Positions 41,332 through 51,302 of a stretch of DNA of 64,000 nt are shown one piece after another; the stretch's first letter is position 1; each line of letters opens with the position of its first letter. The notes under the pieces were generated by a model, which saw only the letters and a program-made list of their open reading frames with translations, made no database searches and had not been told where the DNA came from. Source of the stretch: Gottfriedia solisilvae (lineage in GTDB: Bacteria; Bacillota; Bacilli; Bacillales; Bacillaceae_G); contig NZ_NETJ01000002.1 in the NCBI RefSeq assembly GCF_002128405.1, positions 1-64,000 on the forward strand, in the 5' to 3' direction. Position numbers and translations under genes: made by a program.

Positions 41332-42399
41332 ATGGACGGATTAAAACTTAAGTGGATTTATCGATTATGTCTCATATTATTAATAGGACTAATCGGAATT
41401 GTATTTTATTATTTAAAACCGGTTTATTATCATATTATTATTGGTATTTTAAAAGCATTAATTCCTTTTTTAATTGGTCTCATTATAGCGTACTTATTAC
41501 ATCCAGCGATTGAGTACATTCATAAAAAAGGTTTAAAAAGAGTATATGCCATTCTTTTAATATATTTATTATTTTTTGGTGGAGCGGTATTAGGATTGTA
41601 TTTATTAATACCGATATTTAAACAACAATGGAATGATATTCTTCTTTCGTTCCCTAAGGTACTTTCATTATATGATACGTTTCTGTCTAAAATTGAGCGT
41701 AAAACCTCTAGGATGCCAATCTTTTTACATAATAGAGTTGATTTAATGATTAATGGTGCAGAGCAATTTGGTATTTCTTTAGTCAATCGAACCGGAGATT
41801 GGATGAAGCATTTTGTAAATAATTTCATCTCAATTATCATTATTCCATTTATCGTTTTTTATTTTTTAAAGGATTATAAAGTTCTAGCAGATATTTTAAT
41901 TAAGTTTATTCCAACAAAATGGAGAGATGAAACAAAAGGATTAGCGGTCGAATTGGACAATACTTTTGGAAAGTATATTCGCGGTCAAATTTTTGTTTGT
42001 TTTTTATTATTTATTATGGCAACCATTTTTTTATGGATCGGTAAAATGAAATATGCATTAGTTTTAGGGTTGATCATTGGCATCACTGATATCATTCCAT
42101 ATTTCGGACCAATTATTGGTGCATTGCCGACTTTATTTTTAGCTGCATCCGAAGGTACGAGTCTTATCATTCGGGTTGGTATTATACTAATTGTATTGCA
42201 ATTAATTGAAGGGAATGTATTATCACCATTAATTATCGGAAAGTCGATTCACACACATCCTGTTATCATTATGTTTACTTTATTAGTAGCAGGTGAAGTT
42301 GCGGGATTTACTGGTTTATTATTAGCAGTGCCGGGTTTAGTTGTTATTATTTCAATCCTGAGGTATTTCAACAATAGAAAACAACATCTATCATCTTGA
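41332..42399 (+). CDS. AI-2E family transporter (YrrI-like)
   Basis: A 355-residue polytopic membrane protein of the AI-2E/PerM family with about eight hydrophobic segments. Family signatures are AYLLHPAIEYIHKKGLKR near the N-terminus, the extracytoplasmic helical region (about residues 90-165), VLGLIIGITDIIPYFGPIIGALPT (about 240-264) and IEGNVLSPLIIGKSIHTHPVIIMFTLLVAGE. Members export small molecules or ions; the family name does not prove AI-2 export. It precedes alaS, as yrrI does in B. subtilis. Confidence 0.9.
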   Translation: MDGLKLKWIYRLCLILLIGLIGIVFYYLKPVYYHIIIGILKALIPFLIGLIIAYLLHPAIEYIHKKGLKRVYAILLIYLLFFGGAVLGLYLLIPIFKQQWNDILLSFPKVLSLYDTFLSKIERKTSRMPIFLHNRVDLMINGAEQFGISLVNRTGDWMKHFVNNFISIIIIPFIVFYFLKDYKVLADILIKFIPTKWRDETKGLAVELDNTFGKYIRGQIFVCFLLFIMATIFLWIGKMKYALVLGLIIGITDIIPYFGPIIGALPTLFLAASEGTSLIIRVGIILIVLQLIEGNVLSPLIIGKSIHTHPVIIMFTLLVAGEVAGFTGLLLAVPGLVVIISILRYFNNRKQHLSS

Positions 42400-42408
42400 C
42401 TTTCAATT

Positions 42409-42437
42409 TTTACAATGATACTATTTTTTCATACAAT
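42409..42437 (+). promoter_or_regulatory. Promoter of the alaS T-box transcript
   Basis: TTTACA and TACAAT separated by exactly 17 bases, just after the stop codon of the transporter gene and upstream of the T-box. Confidence 0.65.
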
Positions 42438-42477
42438 AAAAATTTGCAAAATTTTGAAGGAAAAAGTATGTCACAGT

Positions 42478-42716
42478 CCATTTAAGCAATATTTGCGTAG
42501 AGAGAAGTTTCCTTGGCTGAAAGAAACTTTAATGAAGGGTGACAGAACAGCTACTCCTGAATGCAGCTAATCACTGACGTCTGGCCACGTTACGGTCTCT
42601 TGAGGTGATGAATAGACTAAAGAGGCATGTAATAGCCTAAGCAATTGCTTTCTATTCATAATCAGGGTGGTATCGCGAGTACATCTCGTCCCTGTTTTAG
42701 GGACGGGATTTTTTTG
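42478..42716 (+). promoter_or_regulatory. T-box riboswitch controlling alaS
   Basis: The T-box sequence AGGGTGGTATCGCG (42664-42677) is followed by a terminator, stem TCTCGTCCCT / AGGGACGGGA with seven T residues. The specifier region reads GAACAGCTACTCC; GCT (Ala) at 42550-42552 is followed by a purine, agreeing with the alaS gene downstream. Stem I carries AAGTTTC...GAAACTT around TTGGCTGAAA. Uncharged tRNA-Ala should prevent termination. Confidence 0.94.
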
Positions 42717-42762
42717 TTTTTTTCGACAAAATTATTTACATAAATATGGAGGTTTACACAAA

Positions 42763-45414
42763 ATGAAAAAGCTAACTGCTGCTCAAATTCGTCAAATGTA
42801 TTTAGATTTCTTTAAACAAAAAGGTCACTCTGTTGAACCAAGTGCATCTTTAGTACCTGTAGATGATCCAACATTATTATGGATTAATAGTGGTGTTGCA
42901 ACATTAAAAAAATATTTTGATGGTCGTGTAATTCCGGAAAACCCAAGAATTACAAACTCTCAAAAATCAATCCGTACAAATGACATTGAAAATGTAGGGA
43001 AAACAGCTCGTCACCATACTTTCTTTGAAATGTTAGGTAACTTTTCAATTGGAGATTATTTCCGTGAAGAAGCAGTGACTTGGGGTTGGGAATTATTAAC
43101 TTCAGATGAGTGGTTTGGATTTGAAAAAGAAAAATTATATGTAACAGTATATCCAGAAGATAAAGTGACGTATGATTTATGGATTAAATTAGGATTAGAC
43201 CCTGAGCATATCATTCTGTTAGAAGGAAACTTCTGGGAAATTGGTGAAGGTCCATGTGGTCCTTGTACTGAAATCTTCTATGACCGTGGAACGAAATATG
43301 ACCAAGAAAATATCGGCATTAAATTGCTAAAAGAAGATTTAGAAAATGATCGTTATTTAGAAATTTGGAATATCGTATTTTCTCAATTCAATTCAAAAGA
43401 CGGCTTAAATAGAAATGAATATCCAGAATTACCAAGTAAAAACATTGATACTGGAATGGGCTTAGAGCGTATGGCAAGTGTTTTACAAGAAGTAGACACA
43501 AATTTTGATACAGATTTATTTATGCCAATTATCAATGTTGTAGAAACTATCTCTGGTCAATCATATAGAAACGGTGATTTAGATAAAGATACTGCATTTA
43601 AAGTAATTGCAGATCACATCAGAACTGTATCATTTGCTGTAGCGGATGGTGCACTTCCATCTAACGAAGGAAGAGGATATGTTTTACGTAGATTAATTCG
43701 TCGTGCTGTACGTTTTGCTAAAAAGTTAGGTGTAGAGCGTCCATTTATGTTTGAATTAGTGCCTGTAGTGGCTGAAATTATGGAAAGCTATTATCCAACA
43801 GTAAAAGAAAAAATACCATTTATTCAAAAAGTAATTAAAAACGAAGAAGAGCGTTTCCATGAAACATTACATGAAGGATTAGCACTACTTACAACTGTAA
43901 TGAAAGGTGCCAAAGCTGAAGGTAGTACTGTCATTAAAGGGGAAGATGTGTTCCGTCTGTATGATACTTATGGATTCCCAATCGAATTAACAGAAGAATA
44001 CGCTGAAGAAGAAGGCTTAACAGTAGACCATGATGGCTTTGAAGTTGAGATGGAGAAGCAACGTGAACGTGCTCGTGCTGCTCGTCAAGACGTAGATTCT
44101 ATGCAAGTACAAAGTGAAGCACTTCGTGAAATTAAAGAAGTATCTGCTTTCGTAGGATATGGTGAAGGTACTGTTGAATCAACTGTTCTTGCTTTAGTAA
44201 AAGATGGCGAAAAAGTTGAAGATGTAGCAAACGGAGAAGAGGCACACTTAATTCTTGATGTAACGCCTTTCTATGCTGAAAGTGGTGGACAAATTGCAGA
44301 TAGAGGAACATTAACTGCAGCTGGTTTAAAAGTAGAAGTTCTTGATGTACAAAAAGCACCTAATGGACAAAATTTACATCGTGTAAAAGTTGTTGAAGGC
44401 GCACTATCAGTAGGTTCAAAAGTAACTGCTACAATTAACAAAGCTAATCGTTCAAGCATTGTTAAAAACCACACAGCAACGCATTTATTACACCAAGCAT
44501 TAAAAGATGTGTTAGGGACTCACGTAAATCAAGCTGGTTCATTAGTAAACCAAGAACGTCTTCGTTTTGACTTTTCACATTTTGGTCAAGTTCTACCAGA
44601 AGAGCTTGAAACAATTGAGAAAATTGTAAATGAAAAAATTTGGGAGAGCATTCCAGTTAACATTTCTGAAAAAGCAATCGCTGAAGCAAAAGCAATGGGT
44701 GCGATGGCATTATTTGGAGAAAAATATGGCGATGTTGTAAGAGTTGTTCAAGTTGGTGACTATAGTCTTGAACTATGTGGTGGATGCCATGTTGATAATA
44801 CAGCTTCAATTGGAACTTTCAAAATTATTTCTGAGTCAGGTATTGGAGCAGGAACTCGTCGTATCGAAGCTGTTACTGGAAAAGCTGCTTACGAATATAT
44901 GCAAGAACAAATCGGTCAATTGAAAGATGCTGCAGGTCTATTAAAATCAAATACAAAAGATGTTGTATCTAGAATTGAAATTTTACAATCAGAATTGAAG
45001 CAAGTACAAAAAGAAAATGAATCACTTTCTTCAAAATTAAGTAACATTGAAGCAGGGAATATTAGTAACAATGTAAAAGAAGTAAATGGAGTGAAATTTG
45101 TTGCTGCAAAAGTAAATGGTGCAGATATGAATAGCCTTCGTACAATGGTTGATGATTTAAAAAACAAAATTGGATCTGTAGTTGTATTACTTGGATCTGC
45201 TAATGATGGAAAAGTTAACCTAATTGCAGGTGTGACGAAGGATTTAGTCGGTCAAGGATATCATGCTGGAAACCTGATTAAAGAAGCTGCTACAATTTGT
45301 GGCGGTGGAGGCGGAGGCCGTCCAGATATGGCTCAAGCTGGTGGTAAGGATGCATCTAAACTTGATGAGGCAGTTGCATTTGTTGAACAATGGATGGCGA
45401 CGATTTCTAAATAA
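42763..45414 (+). CDS. alaS: Alanyl-tRNA synthetase
   Basis: An 883-residue class II synthetase with the full bacterial layout. The catalytic domain shows [36 protein letters not shown] and GLERM. The editing domain has the zinc-like motifs [11 protein letters not shown] (about residue 567) and [13 protein letters not shown]. The C-Ala oligomerisation domain ends with [21 protein letters not shown] lies ten bases after GGAGG; the open frame through the T-box is not translated from a real start. Confidence 0.97.
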   Translation: MKKLTAAQIRQMYLDFFKQKGHSVEPSASLVPVDDPTLLWINSGVATLKKYFDGRVIPENPRITNSQKSIRTNDIENVGKTARHHTFFEMLGNFSIGDYFREEAVTWGWELLTSDEWFGFEKEKLYVTVYPEDKVTYDLWIKLGLDPEHIILLEGNFWEIGEGPCGPCTEIFYDRGTKYDQENIGIKLLKEDLENDRYLEIWNIVFSQFNSKDGLNRNEYPELPSKNIDTGMGLERMASVLQEVDTNFDTDLFMPIINVVETISGQSYRNGDLDKDTAFKVIADHIRTVSFAVADGALPSNEGRGYVLRRLIRRAVRFAKKLGVERPFMFELVPVVAEIMESYYPTVKEKIPFIQKVIKNEEERFHETLHEGLALLTTVMKGAKAEGSTVIKGEDVFRLYDTYGFPIELTEEYAEEEGLTVDHDGFEVEMEKQRERARAARQDVDSMQVQSEALREIKEVSAFVGYGEGTVESTVLALVKDGEKVEDVANGEEAHLILDVTPFYAESGGQIADRGTLTAAGLKVEVLDVQKAPNGQNLHRVKVVEGALSVGSKVTATINKANRSSIVKNHTATHLLHQALKDVLGTHVNQAGSLVNQERLRFDFSHFGQVLPEELETIEKIVNEKIWESIPVNISEKAIAEAKAMGAMALFGEKYGDVVRVVQVGDYSLELCGGCHVDNTASIGTFKIISESGIGAGTRRIEAVTGKAAYEYMQEQIGQLKDAAGLLKSNTKDVVSRIEILQSELKQVQKENESLSSKLSNIEAGNISNNVKEVNGVKFVAAKVNGADMNSLRTMVDDLKNKIGSVVVLLGSANDGKVNLIAGVTKDLVGQGYHAGNLIKEAATICGGGGGGRPDMAQAGGKDASKLDEAVAFVEQWMATISK

Positions 45415-45538
45415 TACAGAAGTTGTGTACAATAACAGATAGATACGTTTAATGAAATTTTAGTTAATTCGTAATCTACCATATAAAAATGGTACAATAT
45501 GTTTAGCTAGAAATAAACGGATAAGTGGGGTGCCTTAT

Positions 45539-45805
45539 ATGGATTCATTTGATAAAACGATGAAGTTTAGTTTGCAAGACGAGGGACAAGATATTCGAGT
45601 AAATGAAGTATTATTAAAGGTTCATGATGCATTACAAGAAAAAGGCTATAATCCAATTAATCAAATAGTAGGATACTTATTATCAGGCGATCCTGCGTAT
45701 ATTCCTCGTCATAATGATGCAAGAAGTATGATGAAAAAGCTTGAACGTGATGAAATTATTGAAGAATTAGTAAAATCTTACTTACAACAACATCGTGGAG
45801 AATAA
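45539..45805 (+). CDS. ireB: IreB-family regulatory phosphoprotein (YrzL-like)
   Basis: An 88-residue protein of the DUF965/IreB family. In Enterococcus faecalis, IreB is phosphorylated by the IreK kinase and influences cephalosporin resistance. Conserved here: [53 protein letters not shown] and the [13 protein letters not shown] tail. The Thr in the KTMKF region is the type of site phosphorylated in IreB. It begins the usual ireB-yqgF-DUF1292 trio; the next gene is three bases away. Confidence 0.92.
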   Translation: MDSFDKTMKFSLQDEGQDIRVNEVLLKVHDALQEKGYNPINQIVGYLLSGDPAYIPRHNDARSMMKKLERDEIIEELVKSYLQQHRGE

Positions 45806-45808
45806 TAA

Positions 45809-46225
45809 ATGAGAGCACTTGGGCTAGATGTAGGAACTAAAACAATAGGCGTAGCTGTAAGTGATGCACTAGGTTGGACAGCTCAAGGAATTGAGACAGT
45901 TAAAATTAATGAAGAGCGCCAAATATTTGGACTTGACCGACTAAAAGAAATCATTGACAGCTATGAAATAGACAAAGTAATAGTAGGTTTGCCTAAAAAT
46001 ATGAATGGAAGTATTGGTGAACGAGGAGAAGCATGTCAACGTTTTGCCAAATTAATTGAAGAAGAATTCAAACTTCCGGTTATACTATGGGATGAAAGAC
46101 TTTCTACGATGGCAGCTGAACGATTTTTAATCTCAGCCGACGTCAGTCGTAAAAAGAGAAAACAAGTAATTGATAAAATGGCTGCAGTAGTTATTTTACA
46201 AAATTACTTAGATAGTATAAAGTGA
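45809..46225 (+). CDS. yqgF: Holliday junction resolvase-like nuclease YqgF (RuvX)
   Basis: A 138-residue RNase H-fold protein, also called RuvX/YrrK. The strand [18 protein letters not shown] (residues 2-19) supplies the first acidic residue, [17 protein letters not shown] is diagnostic, and [15 protein letters not shown] and [20 protein letters not shown] complete the family pattern. E. coli YqgF processes 16S rRNA ends; its role in Firmicutes may be rRNA or junction cleavage. Confidence 0.94.
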   Translation: MRALGLDVGTKTIGVAVSDALGWTAQGIETVKINEERQIFGLDRLKEIIDSYEIDKVIVGLPKNMNGSIGERGEACQRFAKLIEEEFKLPVILWDERLSTMAAERFLISADVSRKKRKQVIDKMAAVVILQNYLDSIK

Positions 46226-46310
46226 TAATGAAAAGTGGATGTGTGGAATGCGTTTAATCATTCCACAATCCACTATACATAATTTGTAAAATGATAACGA
46301 GGTGATACAA

Positions 46311-46601
46311 ATGGAACACGGTGAAGACAGACAAATTACGATCATAGATGAAGAAGGTAATGAGATTCTTTGCAATATCGTTTTAACTTTTGAATCTGAT
46401 GATTATAATAAATCATACGTAATCTACACTGCAGTTGGACAAGAGTTCGACGAAGATGGAGATCCTGAATACCACGCTTCTAGCTTTATTCCTGCAGAAG
46501 ATGGTGAAGACGGTGAATTATTCCCAATCGAAACTGATGAAGAGTGGGAAATGATTGAAGAAGTTCTTAACACTTTCTTTGATGAAGAAGAAGGCGAATA
46601 A
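46311..46601 (+). CDS. DUF1292-family acidic protein (YrzB-like)
   Basis: A 96-residue, strongly acidic soluble protein. [38 protein letters not shown] is the DUF1292 signature, and the C-terminus [18 protein letters not shown] is typical. Function unknown. ATG lies behind GAGGTGA; a GTG inside that site is not used. It follows ireB and yqgF as in most Firmicutes. Confidence 0.9.
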   Translation: MEHGEDRQITIIDEEGNEILCNIVLTFESDDYNKSYVIYTAVGQEFDEDGDPEYHASSFIPAEDGEDGELFPIETDEEWEMIEEVLNTFFDEEEGE

Positions 46602-46620
46602 TTCAATTCACTTTTTTAAA

Positions 46621-46656
46621 ATGCTAAACGCTTATATAAGCGTTTAGCATTTTTTA
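46621..46656 (+). terminator. Terminator of the alaS/ireB/yqgF region
   Basis: A 14-bp stem ATGCTAAACGCTTA / TAAGCGTTTAGCAT with a minimal TA centre and TTTTTTAT tail. Confidence 0.9.
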
Positions 46657-46725
46657 TGTAGAAAATTGCCGATAATTGGAGTGTTTGTAGTATACTAATA
46701 CGTGATGAAGGAGGTAGATAAATCG

Positions 46726-47820
46726 ATGTCATTTTCGAATTTTGAAAAAAGAGGAATTAAATCATCAAATAAAAATAAAAGTGGAATGCGAGTTTTCCTA
46801 TACATAATCATAGCGATCTTGGTGTGTATTGCAGCTGCTTTAGCATCATACAAATATATGTTAATGCCAGTAAATGCATCTAATAAACAAGAACAACTAG
46901 TAACAATCCCACAAGGTAGCTCTGTTGGGGACATAGCATCAATTTTTAAGAAACAAAAATTAATAAAAAATACAGAGGTATTTAAGGTTTATGTAAAATT
47001 ACATAATAATGCGAGTTTAAAGGCTGGTAATTATAATTTCAGTCAAAATCAAGGGGTTTCTACGATCGTTAAACATCTTCAAACTGGTGGGAAATATCAA
47101 GTTGCAGTTAAGGATTTAACAATTCCTGAAGGTACTCAACTTGTAGAAATCGCTGGAATTATTGCCAAAGAATTTAAGCTAGATGAAGCAACTGTACTGA
47201 AACAGTTGAATGATAAAGCATTTATACAAACTTTACAAAAGAAGTACCCAGATTTAATAACGAATGAAATATTTAAAAAGGGAATTCGTTATCCACTAGA
47301 AGGATATTTATATCCATCTACGTATCTTTATGGTGAATTTAAACCAAGTCTAGAAGAAATTATTGCACCTATGTTAAATCAAACTAAGAGTATTTTGGAC
47401 AAATATAAAAATGAGATGACTGATAAAAAACTGACACCTCATAAAACATTAACAATGGCTTCACTTATTGAAGAAGAAGCAAATGAGTTAACAGATCGAA
47501 AATTAATTTCAAGCGTATTTTATAATCGCCTAGATATTGATATGCCTTTACAAACGGATCCAACTGTTCTTTATGCACTAGGAAAACATAAAGCTAGAGT
47601 TCTTTACAAAGATTTAGAAATTGAGTCGCCATATAATACTTATTATATTAAAGGCTTACCAATCGGTCCGATTGCAAGTGCAGGAGTTGAAAGTATCGAA
47701 GCAGCATTAAAACCAGCGAAATCTGACTATTTATACTTTTTAGCGAATAAAGAAGGTGAAGTTATCTTCACTAAATCACTAGAAGAACATAATACAGAAA
47801 AAGATAAGCATATAAATTAA
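46726..47820 (+). CDS. mltG: Endolytic murein transglycosylase MltG (YceG-like)
   Basis: A 364-residue single-pass membrane enzyme that cuts nascent glycan strands and helps end peptidoglycan polymerisation. A basic cytoplasmic start precedes one membrane segment (about residues 22-42, VFLYIIIAILVCIAAALASY). A LysM-like subdomain (VTIPQGSSVGDIASIFKKQKLI) and the catalytic YceG domain follow. The key motif is MASLIEEEANELTDRKLISSVFYNRLDI with the catalytic Glu; LQTDPTVLYALG and SPYNTYYIKGLPIGPIASAG are conserved. The ATG chosen is 11 bases after AAGGAGG. Confidence 0.94.
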   Translation: MSFSNFEKRGIKSSNKNKSGMRVFLYIIIAILVCIAAALASYKYMLMPVNASNKQEQLVTIPQGSSVGDIASIFKKQKLIKNTEVFKVYVKLHNNASLKAGNYNFSQNQGVSTIVKHLQTGGKYQVAVKDLTIPEGTQLVEIAGIIAKEFKLDEATVLKQLNDKAFIQTLQKKYPDLITNEIFKKGIRYPLEGYLYPSTYLYGEFKPSLEEIIAPMLNQTKSILDKYKNEMTDKKLTPHKTLTMASLIEEEANELTDRKLISSVFYNRLDIDMPLQTDPTVLYALGKHKARVLYKDLEIESPYNTYYIKGLPIGPIASAGVESIEAALKPAKSDYLYFLANKEGEVIFTKSLEEHNTEKDKHIN

Positions 47821-47850
47821 GAAGTTGGCAATACTTGTATAAAAAATAAC

Positions 47851-47891
47851 AAATTCCTCAGTAAAATCATCGTTTTCACTGAGGAATTTTG
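47851..47891 (+). terminator. Terminator after mltG
   Basis: A 13-bp stem AAATTCCTCAGTG-like / CACTGAGGAATTT with an inner AAAA/TTTT pairing around ATCATCG and a TTTG tail. Confidence 0.8.
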
Positions 47892-47892
47892 T

Positions 47893-48059
47893 ATATTAAA
47901 ACGCTTTAAAAACTTGTTACTATTCTTGGTACTAGCCAAGGGTCTTTTTTTTATGTTAGAATATTACGGGTCAAAATAAATTCAGATACAGGAAATTTGT
48001 ACTTACACCTTGTTAAAAAATGTTGCAGTTTGTAGTCAAGTTATAAAAACTAAGAGATT
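47893..48059. other. Non-coding stretch between the mltG terminator and repeat B2
   Basis: AT-rich sequence with no gene. A weak CTTGG/CCAAG hairpin followed by TCTTTTTTTT near 47925-47950 could be a second terminator. I could not find a convincing promoter for trmR here, although one is expected. Confidence 0.5.
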
Positions 48060-48189
48060 CAGACTGCCTGAAAACGCTTGTCTTTCGAGGCGCAGGAGCA
48101 AAAATGAGGAGCGGTGTTACCTTTTGACGGTAATGAGCACACGAAGCAGGCGAAACAACATAGAAAGCGAGCGTTTGGCTGGCAGTCTG
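48060..48189 (+). repeat. Dispersed repeat family B, copy 2
   Basis: Bounded by perfect 9-base inverted ends CAGACTGCC / GGCAGTCTG. Shares ACGCTTGTCTTTCGAGGCG, GGTAATGAGCAC, GAAACAAC and GAAAGCGAGCGT with the copy near 5.9 kb but is longer in the middle. It ends about 20 bases before the trmR ribosome binding site. Confidence 0.85.
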
Positions 48190-48226
48190 ACACAAGGTTG
48201 TATTTCTATTGGAGGCTTTATTAGAA

Positions 48227-48892
48227 ATGGATGAAGTTTTAGTTCGCCAGTATTTGGCGAATTTTTATAAACATAGAGAACCTTTTATAGAAGAAATGGA
48301 AATGTATGCTAAGGAGCAACATGTTCCAATAATGGATAAAGCAGGCATGGAATTCATGCTAGGTTTACTGTATTTAATACAACCTACGTCCATTTTAGAA
48401 ATTGGAAGTGCGATCGGTTATTCAAGTATCCGAATGGCTAAATCTTTCCCAGAGTTAAGAATTGTTACGATGGAACGAAATGCAGGGCGCATTCGTAAAG
48501 CAAAAGAATATATAGACAGAAGTGGCTATAGTAATAGAATTACACTTTTAGAAGGTGATGCTTTACTTTTAAAAGATCATTTGCCTGACAACAGACAATT
48601 CGATGTCATATTTATAGATGCTGCGAAAGCTCAATATCAACGCTTTTTTGAACTGTACGAGCCATTATTATCTGAAAGAGGTGTAATCATCTCAGATAAT
48701 GTTTTATTTAAAGGACAAGTAGCAGAGAGTGCAGAGCTTGTTGATGATCGACGTAAAAGAGCTTTAATAAAAAGGATTCAAAATTACAATGAATGGTTAA
48801 TGAATCATCCTATGTATGACTCGACAATTATACCAATAGGTGATGGAGTGGCCATCAGTAAGAAAAGGGGAGTTAACAATGTTCAAGCCTGA
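48227..48892 (+). CDS. trmR: tRNA 5-hydroxyuridine methyltransferase TrmR
   Basis: A 221-residue class I O-methyltransferase that converts 5-hydroxyuridine at tRNA position 34 to 5-methoxyuridine. The SAM-binding motif I SILEIGSAIGYSSIRMA (about residues 56-72), motif II IVTMERN and the metal-binding VIFIDAAKAQYQRFFELYEPLL and ISDNVLFKGQVA are intact. It closely resembles B. subtilis YrrM. It overlaps the next gene by 14 bases and stands with the two U32 genes that make its substrate. ATG is 11 bases after GGAGG, somewhat long. Confidence 0.93.
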   Translation: MDEVLVRQYLANFYKHREPFIEEMEMYAKEQHVPIMDKAGMEFMLGLLYLIQPTSILEIGSAIGYSSIRMAKSFPELRIVTMERNAGRIRKAKEYIDRSGYSNRITLLEGDALLLKDHLPDNRQFDVIFIDAAKAQYQRFFELYEPLLSERGVIISDNVLFKGQVAESAELVDDRRKRALIKRIQNYNEWLMNHPMYDSTIIPIGDGVAISKKRGVNNVQA

Positions 48893-49811
48893 ATTATTAG
48901 TTACGCCAACAAACGTAAATGACATAGAAAAATTAGCTGATGCGGGTGCCAGTGCAGTAATGATTGGTGAACAGCGTTTTGGATTACGATTAGCAGGTGA
49001 ATTTAATCGCGATGCTGTTAAGGAAGCTGTCACAATTGCACATCAAAAGGGAATCAAAGTATATGTAGCAATGAACGGATTATTTCATAATGAAATTTTA
49101 GATGAAATTGACGACTATATTACATTTTTACGTGATGCAAATGTAGATGCAATCGTATTTGGTGATCCGGCTGTATTAATGTCAGTGCGTCAAATTGCGC
49201 CAAATATGCAATTACATTGGAATACAGAAACAACTGCAACTAACTGGTTTACTTGCAATTATTGGGGTAAACGTGGTGCAAAACGTGCTGTACTAGCAAG
49301 AGAACTTAGTTTTGAAGCAGTAACAGAAATGAAAGAAAATGCTGAAGTTGAAATAGAAGTACAAGTTCATGGTATGACTTGTATGTTCCAATCTAAGCGA
49401 TCACTAGTTGGAAACTACTTTGAGTACCAAGGCAAAAACATGGAAGTTATTCAACAAAAGAAATTCGAAGAGAATATGTTCTTAGTAGATAACGAACGTA
49501 ATAATAAATATCCGATTTTTGAAGATATCAATGGTACGCACATTATGAGCCCTAATGATATTTGTATCATTAACGAACTAGAAGAATTAATTGATGCAGG
49601 TATCGATTCATTGAAAATCGACGGAGTATTAAAATCATCAGAATACATCGTTGAAGTAACAAAACTATACAGACAAGCAATTGACTTATGTGTAGAAGAT
49701 AGAGATGCTTACGAAGACATTAAAGAAGAGCTTTACGAAAAAATCGAAGCAATTCAACCTGTAAATCGCAGATTAGACACAGGATTCTTCTTTAAAGAAA
49801 CAGTATATTAA
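48879..49811 (+). CDS. trhP1: Peptidase U32-family tRNA hydroxylation protein TrhP1 (YrrN-like)
   Basis: A 310-residue U32-family protein. Despite the peptidase name, the B. subtilis pair YrrN/YrrO (TrhP1/TrhP2) makes 5-hydroxyuridine at tRNA wobble position 34 from prephenate. The barrel-like start FKPELLVTPTNVNDIEKLADAGASAVMIGEQRFGLRL and VQVHGMTCMFQSKRSLVGNYF are typical. This shorter partner retains only one Cys in the HGMTCMFQSKR motif. The start is inside the trmR end, behind AAAAGGGGA, so translation is probably coupled. Confidence 0.88.
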   Translation: MFKPELLVTPTNVNDIEKLADAGASAVMIGEQRFGLRLAGEFNRDAVKEAVTIAHQKGIKVYVAMNGLFHNEILDEIDDYITFLRDANVDAIVFGDPAVLMSVRQIAPNMQLHWNTETTATNWFTCNYWGKRGAKRAVLARELSFEAVTEMKENAEVEIEVQVHGMTCMFQSKRSLVGNYFEYQGKNMEVIQQKKFEENMFLVDNERNNKYPIFEDINGTHIMSPNDICIINELEELIDAGIDSLKIDGVLKSSEYIVEVTKLYRQAIDLCVEDRDAYEDIKEELYEKIEAIQPVNRRLDTGFFFKETVY

Positions 49812-50004
49812 TCGAAATTCACATTTACCCTGACGATCATAAGATCAGAACAATTGGAAGCCGATCTGTTCAAGATGTACTGTACTTATGACCTCGAGAC
49901 TTAGTGTAAAACTTGAGAATACGTAATGCCAAGGGTGTTCGACAAAAATACCAAGGCTAAATAGAAAATAATAAAACTGAAATATTTTATGAGGAGGAAG
50001 AACA
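49812..50004. other. 193-base gap inside the trmR-trhP1-trhP2 unit
   Basis: No terminator, clear promoter or gene is visible in this stretch between two genes expected to be cotranscribed. It is less AT-rich than most gaps here. It may be decayed sequence or an unrecognised RNA element. The 3' end supplies GAGGAGGAAG for trhP2. Confidence 0.4.
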
Positions 50005-51282
50005 ATGGCAATTGGACAATTAGATAAAATCGTTGATGGTAAACGCATAATTGTAAAAAAACCAGAACTTTTAGCGCCAGCGGGTAATTTAGAGAAATTA
50101 AAAATTGCAGTTAGATACGGTGCAGATGCCGTGTTTATTGGTGGAAGAGAGTTTGGATTACGTTCGAATGCTGATAACTTCTCATTAGAAGATATGGCTG
50201 AAGGTGTAGAATTTGCAAACAAATACGGAGCAAAAATTTATGTAACTACGAATATCTTTGCTCATAATGAAAATATGGACGGACTTGTTGAATATTTACA
50301 AGGAATTGAAACTGCAGGAGTAACTGGAATCATCGTAGCAGATCCATATATCATTGAAACTTGTAAACAAGCTGCCCCTAAATTAGAAGTTCACTTAAGT
50401 ACGCAACAATCACTTTCAAATTATCGTGCAGCTCAGTACTGGAAAGAAGAAGGATTACACCGATTAGTTTTAGCACGTGAGACAAGCTATGAGGAAATCA
50501 AAGAAATTAAAGAAAAAGTAGATGTTGAAATTGAAACTTTTATCCACGGAGCAATGTGTATTGCTTACTCGGGTCGTTGTACGTTAAGTAATCATATGAC
50601 TGCACGTGATTCAAATCGTGGAGGATGCTGTCAGTCATGCCGTTGGGACTATGATTTAGTACAAACTGAATCACAAGTACAAGGCGCTTCTGAAAGTTCA
50701 TTATACGAAGAAGAAGATGCTCCATTTGCAATGAGTCCTAAGGATTTGAACTTATTAAGATCAATTCCTAAATTTATTGAAATTGGTGTAGATAGCTTAA
50801 AAATTGAAGGACGCATGAAATCAATTCATTATGTAGCGACTGTTGTTTCTGTTTATCGTAAAATTATTGATGCATATTGTGCTGATCCTGATAACTTTGA
50901 ATTTAAAGAAGAATGGGTAGAAGAATTAGATAAATGTGCAAATCGTGAAACAGCTTCTTCATTCTTTGAAGGATTCCCAGGAATGAAAGAACAGATGTTT
51001 GGAAATCATAGCAAAAAAACTACGTATGATTTTGCTGGACTTGTATTAGACTATGATGAGCAAACTGGTATCGCAACAATTCAACAACGTAACTACTTTA
51101 AGCCTGGTGATCAAATTGAATTCTTTGGTCCGGAACTTGAAAACTTCAAACAAACTGTTGGCGTAATTGTTGATGAAGATGGTACGGAATTAGATGCGGC
51201 AAGACATCCATTAGAAATTGTAAAAATTAAAGTTGATCAGAAGGTATATCCTTACAACATGATGAGAAAAAAGTTAGTTTGA
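50005..51282 (+). CDS. trhP2: Peptidase U32-family tRNA hydroxylation protein TrhP2 (YrrO-like)
   Basis: A 425-residue U32-family protein, the longer partner of TrhP1. ELLAPAGNLEKLKIAVRYGADAVFIGGREFGLRS is the family start. The U32 signature (ETFIHGAMCIAYSGRCTLSNHMTARDSNRGGCCQSCRWDY, about residues 175-214) has the cysteine cluster likely to bind an iron-sulfur centre. A C-terminal U32 domain follows (FAGLVLDYDEQTGIATIQQRNYFKPGDQIEFFGP). With TrhP1 and TrmR it should install 5-methoxyuridine at wobble positions. Confidence 0.92.
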   Translation: MAIGQLDKIVDGKRIIVKKPELLAPAGNLEKLKIAVRYGADAVFIGGREFGLRSNADNFSLEDMAEGVEFANKYGAKIYVTTNIFAHNENMDGLVEYLQGIETAGVTGIIVADPYIIETCKQAAPKLEVHLSTQQSLSNYRAAQYWKEEGLHRLVLARETSYEEIKEIKEKVDVEIETFIHGAMCIAYSGRCTLSNHMTARDSNRGGCCQSCRWDYDLVQTESQVQGASESSLYEEEDAPFAMSPKDLNLLRSIPKFIEIGVDSLKIEGRMKSIHYVATVVSVYRKIIDAYCADPDNFEFKEEWVEELDKCANRETASSFFEGFPGMKEQMFGNHSKKTTYDFAGLVLDYDEQTGIATIQQRNYFKPGDQIEFFGPELENFKQTVGVIVDEDGTELDAARHPLEIVKIKVDQKVYPYNMMRKKLV

Positions 51283-51302
51283 TAAGAAAGAGGGATTGAA
51301 GT

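Noticed and set aside
49845-50222. Antisense open frame over the trhP1-trhP2 gap
   Set aside because: Most of it is the reverse complement of the trhP2 start, and no ribosome site or family motif is seen.
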